64,000 bases of DNA, taken from NCBI GenBank assembly GCA_002633005.1, contig NMRA01000159.1, forward strand, positions 639,520 through 703,519. Reading direction: 5' to 3'. This document shows, in pieces, positions 48,205 to 59,957 of this stretch. The stretch is from Phoronis australis (taxonomy: Eukaryota > Phoronida > Phoronidae). The position numbers were made by a program, and so were the translations under genes. Below the pieces are notes generated by a model, which worked only from the letters and a program-made list of their open reading frames with translations, was not told where the DNA came from and searched no databases. How positions within the stretch are numbered: position 1 is the stretch's first letter; each line of letters starts with the position of its first letter.

Positions 48205-48425
48205 GCCTTTTCATGTTTTTATCAAACAGTGAACAATTTAGGTTCCTGGTCACTCCACTAAAACGCAAAACTGTTCACAGTCAACGTTTTGATTTAACCA
48301 CACAATCATTACAAAAACAAGGAAAATGCCATATTTTTATGCTTTTTGATTCTGTAATTGCCTCGAAACGTCGTCTGTGAATATTTTTGCGTTTGTCTTT
48401 TATTTTGACTTTTTGATTTATAATG
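48205..48425. repeat. Direct dispersed repeat, copy 2 (copy 1 at 32.7 kb)
   Basis: Same order of blocks as 32690-32910: tcaaacagtgaacaattta, aaaacgcaaaactgttcaca, aacgtcgtctgtgaatattt. The open frame across it is fortuitous. Confidence 0.65.
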
Positions 48426-48429
48426 TTGC

Positions 48430-50420
48430 GCGGTTCTACAAATTATATGGATTTGTCAATTAAGTTGACTTCGCCGTCTGCGAAACATGCGTGGTCCACA
48501 TACATAGGGTACTGTTATCCACAGCACTAAGCCACAAGTATATGGACTTAAATCGCTCGGTGATGATTATTCCTAGCGTGTTCGCAGGCAGGAACAGGGT
48601 TAATCGAGCGTTGCGAGCGGATTCAAAAATGTTATCAAAAACACCTCCTATCAAAGTGTAAAACTGCTTTTCAAAACACCACACGTTATCAAGAATTGAT
48701 GATCTCAGATAATATCTCTAGAAAAAAATATTAACCAAATCAGAGTTAGAATCATAAAAGCGTGTTTGCGAACTTCAAAATTCTGTCATATGTCTTTGTG
48801 TGAGAATCAACGGTAGCGTATGAATATATACTGCAGACTTTCAGACGAAGGTGCTGGACTAACTTGTTACCTTTCTGTGTGTAAACGGCACAGGTTGGTG
48901 TGATGAATTCGCCTAGAAACGTTTTTTAGTATCAACAGAAGATTTTTATGAACCTGTTGACATTTTAGTGCGCTTTTTATAGTCCAGTTTGATATAATGT
49001 ATTTTGTGGTGCAGGCATTTTAGCAGAATTCGTATGTAATTAGGTTTATCGGTTTAAAAATTACCAATTTAAACAAATTACATTCATTATGTTATTTTCG
49101 AACCTGCATGCTTTTTATTGGTTAGTGCGAACCTTGTTGTCCCTACATTAAAAGAGGCGTGATCACTTAACGGCCTGAGATGACCTACACTATGTAGTTA
49201 TCTCATTACACCTAACCATAGATTATAGACAACTATAGTCTATGATCTAACTCCCGTTTAGTTCATATTCCTGACAACACCGGTTTTCAGAGGCATGAGA
49301 TCAATCTTTCTTTTGTTTATCGCCAGGCTCAGTCTTTTGTCCGATGACACGAAGCAAACGTCAATTATCTCCACGTACTCTGAAGGAATGCATTGATGTA
49401 AACACACATCGACTCAAAATTTTGTAAACAACTAAAAAACTCCAACGTTTTGGCCATTCTTATCGTATTTCCTACACGAAATAGTGATTCTGCACTAACT
49501 TTTAAAAAGAGGAATTATATTTCAGAAACCAAATACGTTTAATATACGACTTTCTGCCCTTGACATTCCCATTTATTTCTGACACCATTTTGTTGCCGCG
49601 AAGGTATTGTTAATTCGATAATTGCGCTCTACAAAACAATGGGAGTATAAATCAACTTTGGTGATATCAAGATACCACTGAACCGTCTAAAGCAATACTC
49701 CCAACTTAAAACGCTAATAACTTCATTTATTTGCAATTTCGAACTTAGCAGCCCTCAATAAGTGATCAATGGAAGTTTTGGTTGTTTGCAGTATGTGTTG
49801 TCTGCTTCTAACATTACTTTGTCCTCAAAACTTTATTAATAGACTTGTTAAGTGTTAAGTTTTAGCAGGCTGACTAGTGTACAAATGAGGTGACTGGAAT
49901 AGTTGGATGAGTCAAAGTAAATGACAAATTCGTGTCATGTTACCGATGCATTTGAGCTCTATTGTGACGTAAAACTTTCTATTCAAGATACGCCTAAAGC
50001 TGGAAGAAAACTGCAGAGATGTCGAGGAGGAGTCTTAAAACAGGACACAAGTAAGCTGAATGACATTGGTCACGTGCCACGCGGTGGTCCTGCAAGTCAC
50101 GCTACCGGATGTTGTCGCAACAACCCACTTTTGTAGCAAGCGATAGGTTTACTGTGCGAAACGAAGTGAAATTAAATTTAAATTTAACTTTATTAGTGCA
50201 TTTATCGTCATTATTTTGACATTTGTCACTTTTATTATAGAAATAAATTGATTGATTGTAAAAAGCCTGAAGGTCCTTACAGATAATGTATAATAAGAGA
50301 AAATAAAACGGCATCCGGGATAAAGGTTGGGAAAAGTAGAGAGAAAAAACGTAGAGGTCTTGTAGACAACGAGGTATGTGGCTGAATGAACTAGACCACG
50401 CTATACTGAACCAAGGAAAT
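48430..50420. other. Intergenic, nothing recognised
   Basis: No exon supported. A short perfect inverted word (catagattatag and ctatagtctatg, near 49218-49245) is present. A coding-like scrap around 49.98-50.06 kb resembles one at 32.94-33.02 kb but is too short to call. Confidence 0.35.
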
Positions 50421-50428
50421 AATGTCGA

Positions 50429-50562
50429 GTAGAGAGGTGCATGAATATAGAGGTAGAAACCGGAGGATATACATAGAAAGAAGTAATGTAAAATAAACCA
50501 TAATGGTTGGTACAAAAATAAAAGTTCGGGCAGAAGGGACACACTCTGTTTGCCCTATCCAA
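50429..50562. repeat. 134 bp target-site duplication, left copy
   Basis: gtagagaggtgcatgaatat through gtttgccctatccaa matches 51566-51699 with about four differences. The two copies immediately flank a LINE insertion. Confidence 0.9.
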
Positions 50563-51565
50563 TTTTTTAAATGTTTATTACAAAATCTTCAGAACTCAAT
50601 GAATATACATAACCCAGAATGCGCCAAGAGGCTTTAGATCTGGGCGAAAATTACAAAGAAGTCTATATACAATGATTATATACGAATACATAAATAAAAA
50701 CTGATGTTAAGAATACAATGATATATGACAACGAATGAAAGTAATTCATTTTCATACAGAAGTATAAAATTCTATCCACTCACACAAATAGATTTAATGT
50801 TATAAAGAAATTCTGATACTATTTCAAATAAAACCTTATTTTCGTTTGAGTTAAGTTCTTAACATCCATATAGAAAGAAATTAACTTTGTTGTACAATTG
50901 CGGAATTTCAGAATATTTTTTGTAAACATTGGGGGCATTGTTCGAGTGCCTGGAAGAGCTGTACCCTCTCCTCCTTGCATACCTCACAAGCAAAGAAAAC
51001 ATGAGGATATGTCTGGGTATCTTCACAGGAACACAGAGCCGAAATATTATTAAAATTATGTCTAAATTTCTCGTTGTTTAGGAATAGACCACATCTTGAT
51101 CTGTATAGGGTTATTTCATGGTTGCGGGGAAGTTGGAATGATGTCAATGGGACTGGCAAGTCTGGAGTAGTGGTATGCATTTTAAAGTTATTTTCGAGAG
51201 TGACGATTGAAGTGCTTTCTTTTATTTTGAATGGTAAGGAATTCCAGTTGTCAATACAAGTTATTATCGTTGATCTTCTGAAGGCTTGGCTGATCGAGAC
51301 TGGAATAGTATACATATTGCTTTGCCGGAGTCCTGGTCTCGTGCTTGGTCTTTAGTAGGAGTCAAAGAGGATTTTGTTAGAGTAATTGTTTATGTTGGTT
51401 AAGACTTTGAATGCATACATGGACAGGTGGATTTTACGACGGGTTGCTAGTTTGCTCCAGTGAAGACTATTTAGAACCTTGATTGTGTTGGACCCTTTGT
51501 ATGCCCCGGTTATGGCTAAAGCTGCTTGGTATTGTAGTCTTTCTAATTGAAGAAGTATGACAGCG
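50563..51565 (-). mobile_element. 5'-truncated CR1-like LINE, 1003 bp
   Basis: On the minus strand the insert begins inside ORF2 at LLQLERLQYQAALAITGAYK, continues VLNSLHWSKLATRRKIHLSM, one premature stop at 51352-51354, then IDNWNSLPFKIKESTS and NFKMHTTTPDLP. It then reaches CSCEDTQTYPHVFFACEVC (the C-terminal Cys/His motif), and after a frameshift near 50935 reads LNSNENKVLFEIVSEFLYN. The 3' end has aataaa followed by a short A run just before the duplicated target. All the features of a target-primed LINE insertion are present: 5' truncation, A-rich 3' end and flanking duplication. The single stop and frameshift make it a dead but fairly recent copy. Confidence 0.85.
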
Positions 51566-51699
51566 GTAGAGAGGAGTATGAATATAGAGGTAGAAACCGG
51601 AGGATATACATAGAAAGAAGTAATGTAAAATAAACCATAATGGTTGGTACAAAAATAAAAGTTCGGGCAGAAGCGACACACTCTGTTTGCCCTATCCAA
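51566..51699. repeat. 134 bp target-site duplication, right copy
   Basis: gtagagaggagtatgaatat through gtttgccctatccaa; partner of 50429-50562. Confidence 0.9.
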
Positions 51700-52164
51700 A
51701 TTGAAGTGCCTGCCTACTTCAGTCATGGCTGGAACAACGAAAACGTGCCATGAACATAATTTGTGCACGGGGTATACTCAAACATAATTTTTTCCAATTT
51801 GAAATCCCTTTTAAATTGATTATAAATACACAGTTTAGGATTACTCTCAACATTTTGTCTCCATCCTTGCAAATAACAAACCCTTATTCGCTGTCTAAAA
51901 ACTAGCAGAAAAGTATTTTCACACACAATGCCTTGATTTAACCAAACTTCGTGGAATCCATAATTTGACAATATAAGTCTAGCTGAAACTGATGTGGCCC
52001 AATTTCGGGAGTGCCGACCATTTTGATCTTAGTCAAGCAAATTGTCGTAAGCTGCCCTTGAGTTACTATGAGGCTGCATTTTGAGAAGTTTGAACCAATA
52101 CTTGATCACGGCAAGATAGTACTTAGTAAATAACGGCAACCGCCCACAGTCTTGGGCGGCGCAG

Positions 52165-52800
52165 CTAAAGCCCCATCAGCCCCCCTGTGGTGCACCACCT
52201 ATAGACCATGTGCGGCGTTGCACTTAAAAAAGTGGGGCTATAGCCCCCCAGCCCCCTATGGTGTGCTATGGCCCATGTCAGTACAGCATCGTTTGAGCAT
52301 GAATTAGCTACACCCAACACACGCTTACAGAAATGAATATGCACTTGTTCCAATTAGTTGCATTCTTGAAAGACCTATATTTCAGCTCCATGTAGGTTAG
52401 ATCATTTTATCAAAAATCTCAAAAGCCAACACGCGATTGAAACATAGTCAGGTTTCTTTGTAACTTACCGTGAACACTACACCAAGATACTTGTAACTGG
52501 AAAGCACTTCGAGATTTTCTCCTCCAAAATACCACTTCTCGCAATTTCTCAGGGGACCTCTGTCTCTAAACACCATAACTTTGTTTTTTTACTAAATTTA
52601 CAGACATGCCCCATTCCTGGCAGAACTTATTTAAAGCACACCGTAGTTTTTGCAGTTTAACTGGATACGAAGCACACAAGGCCATATCATCGGCATATAA
52701 CAATACTTTTACGTCAGAGACATTTTGACTTAGAAAAATACCATCGCTACTACTAGAGTGAATACATTCTACAAACTCATTCAAATACAATATTTGTTTA
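52165..52800 (-). pseudogene. LINE reverse transcriptase fragment with YADD box
   Basis: Minus strand reads LNEFVECIHSSSSDGIFLSQ, VKVLLYADDMALCASYPVKL and NKFCQEWGMSVNLVK, then (one-base slip in a run of A near 52590) KVMVFRDRGPLRNCEKWYF and LEVLSSYKYLGVVFT. Further on comes VHIHFCKRVLGVANSCSN. The YADD catalytic motif, the K.MVFR block, the YKYLG block and the H..FC..LLGV block identify the second half of a non-LTR reverse transcriptase. The upstream fingers/palm motifs are missing and there are several breaks. A G+C-rich insertion (about 52150-52265) interrupts the 3' part. It belongs to a different subfamily from the CR1-like copy next door. Confidence 0.85.
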
Positions 52801-53522
52801 TAATCTTCTCTTTGTACATTTTCTGTTAGTCCCTTCAGACTTTTTCCTAATTCTTCTTTTCATTTTTGTTCCATTATTACGGGCATTTCTTTGTACACGC
52901 CGGTGGCGTTTTCCCCCATCTTGCAGAGCCTTCATCTACTTAAGTCATAATAAATTACACTTTTCGTAATCCTCATCTTGTTTTACTCTGCAATATAGTT
53001 CGTTTCGTACCCCAGGCAAAACAGATTACGATAAACGAGGATTAACAAACTGTAGGTTTGCTGAAGGAGCAGATTAGAAATACCGTCGTCCGTGAAAATA
53101 CCCTTAGGGTGCCAGCGTAACCTTCATAAGATCTAAATTAATTTTCGCCTTATTGTATTGTATCTTAACGTAAATAAACATGTTACTCACTCCTTAAACC
53201 AGAGCGTCGTCCGTAGACTCATCTTGTCATAGATATTAGGCTGAAGCTGAATTTTAAGTGGTATCCCAAGGTTAACTGAACACTAACAAAATCCAATTTG
53301 GGAATGTTGTGTGCTTGTTATGTGAATGGGTGTCCGGGTCCCAATTTTCCAATTTTTACAAAAATAAAGACTTGAGAAAAGTTCTGGGAGCTATATTTAA
53401 AACGTAAAAAATGTTCAAATCCTAAAATTATACTTGTGTAACGGGGGCGGTGTCTACAGGGCACTCCCTGTTACACTTTAATGAAGAACACTAGTCTGAA
53501 GTTGTTCTACTTTGTTTTACAG

Positions 53523-53774
53523 AATTCTGCTCATGTGTCTAATAGTATGCTGCGTCTCATACTATTACATGGCCCAGCACCGGGTGTTGCTACCCAGTGA
53601 CGTAGATGGGAGAAAAACGAACAAACCCTTTCTGTATTATGTCCAGGCAGCGTCCTGTATATCCAAGTACTATCTACAGCCAGACCTTTTTGGGGATGCC
53701 TCTTTGTGTGACTGCGATGTTTTGGTACTCAGCTACAAGACAGCATGCTTACAAAATAATCTCACACATGTCAG
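53523..53774 (+). CDS. Paralogous exon A of the membrane glycosyltransferase-like gene
   Basis: Same boundaries as the exon at 36410: acceptor tttgttttacag before it and ag|gtgagt after it. It encodes the anchor (ILLMCLIVCCVSYYY), FLYYVQAASCISKYYLQPDL and CDCDVLVLSYKTACLQNNL, ending THVR. Compared with the first copy it lacks four residues in the stem and has scattered substitutions, but no stop or frameshift. No exon B counterpart was found between 53775 and 64000. The rest of the gene is therefore either beyond the window (an intron over 10 kb, enlarged by a LINE) or lost. Coding status of the whole gene is open. Confidence 0.75.
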
Positions 53775-54039
53775 GTGAGTTAGTCAAAATCACGGTTCTA
53801 TCCTACATGACGTCATGTTCAACGCGATTCTTCTCCTCGTCCCTTACGTCATCAGTCTGCATCTTGGAGATATTGGTACAACCTTATATATGTTTTCTGC
53901 TGAGTTGATGTTCTCCTCCGCACAATGAATTTAGTCAGTGACACAGCCTGAAGGTATTGAAGACAGCGAATGAGGCTGAAACAGTCGTTTATGTCCAGAG
54001 GTTTTAATCTCTCGTGGCCTTAAGTTCAATTTACGTTTT

Positions 54040-55490
54040 TGGGAATAAATTTCAGCATCAATCTATCGGAGATTCCTGGTTTAAATTATTCTAGGAATAT
54101 CAAAGAAATTCAAAAAGGGCACCAACTCGGCAAAATTACTGTCATAAAATCACTGCTCTTACAAAATCAATTCTTCTTTTTATGGCTTTGCCATCACCAT
54201 CAAGATAAGAAGTTTATCTATTAGAACGTATGATTTACGAATTTATTTGGGGTAAACCAAATAAAACCAAAAGGACCGAAATTGTTTAGAATTTTTCCCA
54301 TGATGGATGCAAAATGATTGATATTGAATTTTCTTTAAAAACATTGAAATTATTTTGGTTTAGAAGATTATTAAATGGTTATGAGGAATTTTGTACACAT
54401 CTGTTTTTGCAGCATGATCCTTTGAGAACGCGGAACTCTTTACTTTTTGGAGATGCGTTTTATAGCACTTATGCAAAAGACATTAAAAATGTGTTTTGGT
54501 TTGAGGTCTTTACGTTTGTAGCACAAAGTATGTGTATGCTGATTACTTCCTTTACATTCCAATCTGGTATAATAGCAACATACATGTATTAACAGAAAAC
54601 AATGTAATATGTTATAGGCAATGGTTTTAAAAAAAGGAATCATTCATGTTTGTAATTTGTTGGGTATTGAGGGAACATTTATGACTCATCAGTCCCTTTG
54701 CATTAGGTATGGCTTTTCTTCACCTTTCGTTTTGTTTTATGGTCTCAAGAATCCAATTTGCAATTTGAAAAAAAGGATCACAGGCAATGTCTTTTAATGT
54801 TAGTCTCTTTAATATGCCAGTTGTAATTGTAAGGTTAGCTAAAAACAAACATGTTCTAATTGAATTAAATCTATTTATACAAAGCCAAAGCGTGAATATC
54901 AGTGGGAAACTGACCTTGGTATTGATGCATCTCCTGATTGGTGGAGAAAGGCGTATACTTATTGATGCATCTCCTGATTGGTGGAGAAAGGCGTATACTT
55001 ATTGATGCATCTCCTGATTGGTGGAGAAAGGTATAATTTACTAGTGATACTAGATTGAGATGGTTTCTGGTTAGTTCCATACATCGTTAAAAATCAACAA
55101 ACTGATATTTACATAAGACTGGAGATAAAGAATGAGATTCATGTCCATTTTGTAAAAAAGTACCTGAGGACATTAGTCATCTTTGTGTTGGAACTGTGAT
55201 TTGACAAGGTCTTTCTGGATTTCACTTGATGAATGGATCATAAACAAAACCGGAAACTCGCTTAGTTTTCAAATTTAGATATATTTTCGGAAAGATTGAA
55301 GGACAAGACGTCATTAATCTTATTGTTTGTCTATGAAAATTTCATGTTGATTGACAGCGTCTTAAAAACACGACTCCCAATTTCACATTCTTTAAAAGGG
55401 AAGTCTTTGAGTATTTCAGAATTGAAAGATACTCGTTTTACAATAATCTAAAATTCGAGGATTTTAATAACAGATGGGCCCCTATGGTAA
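54040..55490 (+). mobile_element. LINE ORF2 C-terminal remnant inside paralogue intron
   Basis: Plus strand blocks: NISIxNLS-like start, GKITVIKSLLLQNQFFF, KMIDIEFSLKTLKLFWFRRL, then DASPDWWRKAYT, DTRLRWFL, and CPFCKKVPEDISHLC. This order (K.TVIKSL, ..MID...F..LK..W..RLL, W.....F., TRLRWFQ...HRIL, then a C-x2-C...H...C finger) is the thumb and C-terminal region of L1/Tx1-type non-LTR retrotransposons. Many frameshifts. It lies exactly where the first locus has about 1.7 kb less sequence between exon A and the shared intron block, so it explains most of the length difference. Confidence 0.75.
54921..55031. repeat. 40 bp tandem repeat, 2.8 units, inside LINE
   Basis: attgatgcatctcctgattg plus gtggagaaaggcgtatactt occurs at 54921, 54961 and (30 bp) 55001 with no differences between units. 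The unit encodes the DASPDWWRKAYT segment of the LINE, so it is a recent local expansion within dead coding sequence. Confidence 0.95.
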
Positions 55491-55779
55491 TTCGATTTTG
55501 AGGCAGTTTATTTTTGAGTTGTAAATGACCCCCACCACAAGTGTGCTCGTGCATATGTATGTGCGTATGAATGTGGCTATAACGGTGCGTATGGATGTGG
55601 GTATGTCTGTTTTCTCTTCATTTTCACGTGTCTGTAAAAGTATTATGTTTAATAATAACAAACAAAAAGTAAGGCTGACAGAGAGAAATTCGAAATATTT
55701 CCGGGGGAGATTCACGATCTTACAGTGGAGCCGTCTGTAGTCGTTTCTTCTTTTTGGTGTTGCCTCTTGTAGAATGTGT

Positions 55780-56185
55780 TTCAATCCAACGCTGCTTCCC
55801 TAAACGGCAATCCCAAGTTTGCTCCAAGCTTTGAGTGGGTTTAAACCAAGCGTCTTTGTACCAAGACGCCAGCGCCGGGAGTAAATTAACCTTGATGATA
55901 GGCATTCATCCTTACCTACCATCTGGCACTTAAAGCGAAATACAGAAATTCCTGCAAAGTAAACATTTTTTGTGTTAATTTCGCATTTTAAACGCTATCA
56001 CTTTTGAAAAAATACAGAATTCATTTCAGAAAAAGCAAAAGTTTACATCCGTAAAATAACAGATTTTTAAAAATTTGGAAAAACATTGGGTTCAGTGCTA
56101 CATACTTAAAACAACGTGAAAGCAACAAGGTAAATGCAACCAAAGAAGAACGGATCGGAATCAAACTTCAGCATGTTATAGTGGC
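55780..56185. repeat. Intron block shared with 37.0-37.4 kb
   Basis: Partner of 36990-37400, in the same orientation and the same relative position downstream of exon A. It marks the tandem locus duplication. Confidence 0.75.
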
Positions 56186-56997
56186 AGACGTTTGCAAATG
56201 TGTTTCTTGCCGCACCTCAGTCTGAACGAAAGTAAATAAAATCCATTGTGCTTCCCTAAAGCATGTTACAGAGCTAGGCGCGCTTTTTCAGTGGCATAGA
56301 TAGTATGTGGTATAGATGTAATGTTTAATTTCCTTACCCCTACATTTAGGCGGTTACCTGACGGAGAGCTAGCTAGTTCACGTTGTTGGGTCAAGATGGG
56401 TTAATACGCTTGTTTAGCATTTTGGGCCCAGCAAATGAAATTAAAAAATTAAGAAAGATAATTAATAATCAGACCAGATTCACGTATCCCTGTGAATTGC
56501 TAAGCATTTCTAAAATTCTTATCTGGCAATGGATGTGGTCAATCTTTATCCTTTATAACTTCCCGGGAGTATACAGTGGGTGTAACCGTTGTTGGAGAAC
56601 ACCCATAAACCCAAACAGTGACATACTTTTTTAAAAATTACAAGTGCAAAATTACCACCGCGGTTCACTGAATCGGAAAAATCCAAGACCCTTGCAAAAT
56701 TTTTGAAAACGTGATGTGACTGCATATCTATTCCTGTTTGTGGTCCAAATCGCATCATCTCTAAATATTCGAATTCTGCCTCACCTTTCTCTCACTGATG
56801 TAATTTCCGCCTATAAATAAGCTCTTGGTCGTTCGAAGCAGACGAAAACCTTTTTGTTTAGACACAAAAGTGGTACTTCAACAAACACGCTGAAAAAGTT
56901 GTTGCCATTTAATGTGTACATGTAACAAGCTATGTCCACGAAGACATTAGTTGTTAAATTTGTATCGTTGGCCAAATGGATGAACGTTACGCACGCA

Positions 56998-57260
56998 TAG
57001 GCGGATTTAGGAGGGGCAGGGGGCCCGCCCCACCCCCCCCCCCTTGGCTGCCGCAAAAAATAAAACAGAGAGTAAATGTCGAGTTTATTAATCAACCCCG
57101 ATAATTAAAATTATACGGCTGAAACAAGATTTAAATGTCTGCAGTTTTAGTGTTTGGGGGGGCTCAGATCCAATTTCAAGTGTCAAATTCGGAACACGGC
57201 GCAATCGTAACGGAACTATGGCTAAGTATAGGCTCTCCCGCGACATCTCAGGCGACCGGC
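56998..57260 (-). mobile_element. MITE family M1, minus orientation
   Basis: Starts taggcggatttaggaggggc, then a C-run, tggctgccgcaaaaaata, cgagtttattaatcaacccc and attatacggctgaaacaag. The ctcccgcgacatctcaggcg words near 57236 relate it to the 73 bp repeat at 4959. This suggests that the M1 family is longer than the 320 bp copies show. Confidence 0.6.
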
Positions 57261-57269
57261 AGTAGCGCT

Positions 57270-59150
57270 GGGCACTACGACTCCGTTTCCATCGTCTGCT
57301 CCACTGTGCAATGAAGAAAATTTTTAAAGAAAATGGAATCTTTGTGATGATGAAAAAACAGAAGCTGCTGGTAAGATGTCAATTTTAATCGAAGCCTTAG
57401 TGAATCACTCAGAAACTCATAATGCTCTCTTCGTCAAACCTTAACTTAACTGATTAAGACGATATCCAAAGCAATCGCGTCATTATTGCCAACACAAAAA
57501 AACGGATTTGGTCTTTTGGGCAATTAAGTATCAGTCCACGGATCCACCGACCACTGTACAGCCAACAAGCGGCAAGGTGGGGGGTCAGCCATTCAGATCC
57601 ATGTTTAGTCTGATGAATCACATTAGGGATGAGAGAAAATGGGTGAAGTATGACACCACAAAGTTTGGTGGTTTAGGAGATACAAGGGAAGTGTTCTGGG
57701 GGGCAAAATGAGGCAATTTCTTGGTGTGGAACGAGTCATTTTTGACCAAATTTCCTACTCCAGTTTCTGCTTCAAACAGAATCGTTTCTGAACAATTTTG
57801 ATATCACATGATAGGTTCATGACCAATGTCAGTAAAAACGGCACCGACACTGCAATATCGGTTACCATGGTAACACTGGAACTGTTTCCGTGGACTCACA
57901 TTTCCGTCTTGTGAAAAACCAGCAGTAAGCTGTACCCTTATAGCGAAGCTGCCCCAACGAGAAAACTAAAAATAATAACATGGGCATGTAGAAGACTCCA
58001 TGCCCTTGAAATTAATACAATAAAAACTTTGTCGGCCCTTCGGGCAGGCTTGGTAATAGGTGTCTGAATTTCACTATTTTCAGACCGCGTATATGTATTT
58101 GTCATGTTAAACCAGTCACTAGTTGTGCGCCGCTTCTACGCATTAATATGCCGTGGTATAATACAAAAATTAAAACAATTGGTTTGCTTAAATGTTTTTC
58201 ATTAACTTTAAGGATACTAGCATTTCCAAATAGAATATGAAATTATACTAAATTTGTTCATCCAATTCGTTTGAATACCAAACTAAAGCTTACAATGCGT
58301 TAGTTGAATGATGGCTGACCTAATGTGCAGGGTTGCGAATTTATTTATTTATCTGGCACTGCCAGTCGCATCGAATGTGGTATTTCCACAAATTGCGGAG
58401 AGAAACAACTTTGGAAACTCTTGGGAAATGCACAAGGTATAGAGCGAGACATTTGAGCACCTTATAAGAGTACGTGGAGCTGATGTGGAGGTGGAACGTG
58501 TCCTCCTGAGAAGTAGTCTGTCTTTGCCTCGGAGGCAGGTGTGCAGGAGCTACAATCATAATCTACCGTATTAGATTCACTTAACCGAATCATCGTTACA
58601 ATACTCGAGATATATTGGCGTCGCCAAAGACACTGAGAACATACACTGCACACTAGAGGAGAAATCTGACAGAGGTCTGAAAAATGACCAAAGACGTTAA
58701 GTCAAGGTTCAACGTCCAGCTTCGTGTGAGCTCAGGTAGGAATCACTAAACTCCAGGGTCCGACCCTGAGGAATATTTTTAGAAGCGCGTCATTCATGCA
58801 AAAATACTTTATTGACACACCGTGATTGCTTATAACTTGGGCCTTATTGCTTAATCATATCTTATTCAAATGTGTTGATGTTTATGCAACTACATTGGCA
58901 TAGAAAATAGGTAGTCATCATAACTTTTCATAACAACCACCAAATGTGTAACATAACTTCTGCCCATGAACTACTTTTAGAGACTAGGGAGTATGTTATG
59001 TCTACCAATGATTTTCTGCGATTATGAAGTTAATTAAACATGCTAAAGCCGTCAAAAATATTGGTGCCTTCACTTTAGCTTGGTATTCATATTTTCTGAG
59101 CCGAAATGGCCACATTAAATTTAATATGTTTAATTTTTTCATTAATACAA
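57270..59150. other. Intergenic, nothing recognised
   Basis: Contains the phrase agcggcaaggtggggggtca (57567-57587), shared with the long inverted repeat at 62.5/63.7 kb. No exon supported. Confidence 0.4.
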
Positions 59151-59156
59151 TTTTAG

Positions 59157-59423
59157 GAATCAGGAAAGGCTTATGCTGAAGAAGTGGCTTCTGCTGAAGT
59201 TGGAGACTTGCCGATTATTAGTAAAGGTTGGGTATGGAAAAGTTCACAACCAGCAAGAAGGTACCCTTCTGGACAACTAAGTGAGGGGGCTAGAGAGAGG
59301 CCGAAAAGTCTAATCCCAGAAGATATGTCAAAGAGAATTTGTAGCTTGAGGAACGAGTCGGGGAAAAAGTATTTGCCAAAGATTACTGGCTTATACCACA
59401 ACAGGTCCAAAGTAATTTGTTGA
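59157..59423 (+). CDS. Weak candidate terminal exon
   Basis: An acceptor-like ttaatacaattttag precedes a frame open to a stop at 59423: ESGKAYAEEVASAEVGDLPI, SKGWVWKSSQPARRYPSGQL, RERPKSLIPEDMSKRICSL and KKYLPKITGLYHNRSKVIC. It has protein-like, basic composition, but no recognised domain and no partner exon. The longer opposite-strand frame (165 codons, Leu/Phe-rich) looks like its shadow, though I cannot exclude the reverse. Low confidence. Confidence 0.25.
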   Translation, partial: ESGKAYAEEVASAEVGDLPIISKGWVWKSSQPARRYPSGQLSEGARERPKSLIPEDMSKRICSLRNESGKKYLPKITGLYHNRSKVIC

Positions 59424-59957
59424 GATAGGCCACTTTCAGCAAATGTGGGGAAACTGGGACAGAGGAAGTGGAGTATGCATTGAAAGAGGCAATCTGCGAT
59501 TGTCAAGGATGTAGCATTGTAAAAATTCAAAAGGAGGAAAAAGTACAGTGGCTGGACCTGTAAATACTCTGGCTGATCTACTAAATTCAGTGGGGGCATT
59601 ATTGTATCAGCACAGCAGTGTGTTGTTGCAAGCTTTGTTTGCACCAGAACTGCTTGTGTGAACAGCACAAATCTAAAATTTACCTAGTCTAAGACTGAAG
59701 TTTTGTCCAGGCACGGATCATGATCCTGGGCCACATGGTAATGGTACATTGTTCATTTTGTTTCGCCACTGGATTTTTTGGTCTGACAGGATTTCTCAGT
59801 GTCGCCATCACATTTAGATGATTTCTGACCATTGTACTATTCCTTTTCCTTGAAGATGCGTAATTGATCTGAATTAATGTTTCTGCATTTTATTTACCAT
59901 TATAGATTTTTGTTTGTAAATGGGTATATATTACTGAAATTTGAGACCCTTTTGCAG

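Noticed and set aside
50102-50542. 146-codon minus-strand frame starting MSLLPELLFLYQPL
   Set aside because: Its first part is the target-site duplication and recurs at 51467-51679, so it is not a gene.
59171-59668. 165-codon minus-strand frame, Leu/Phe-rich
   Set aside because: No motif, and composition typical of an antisense read; the opposite strand has a more plausible basic exon-like frame.
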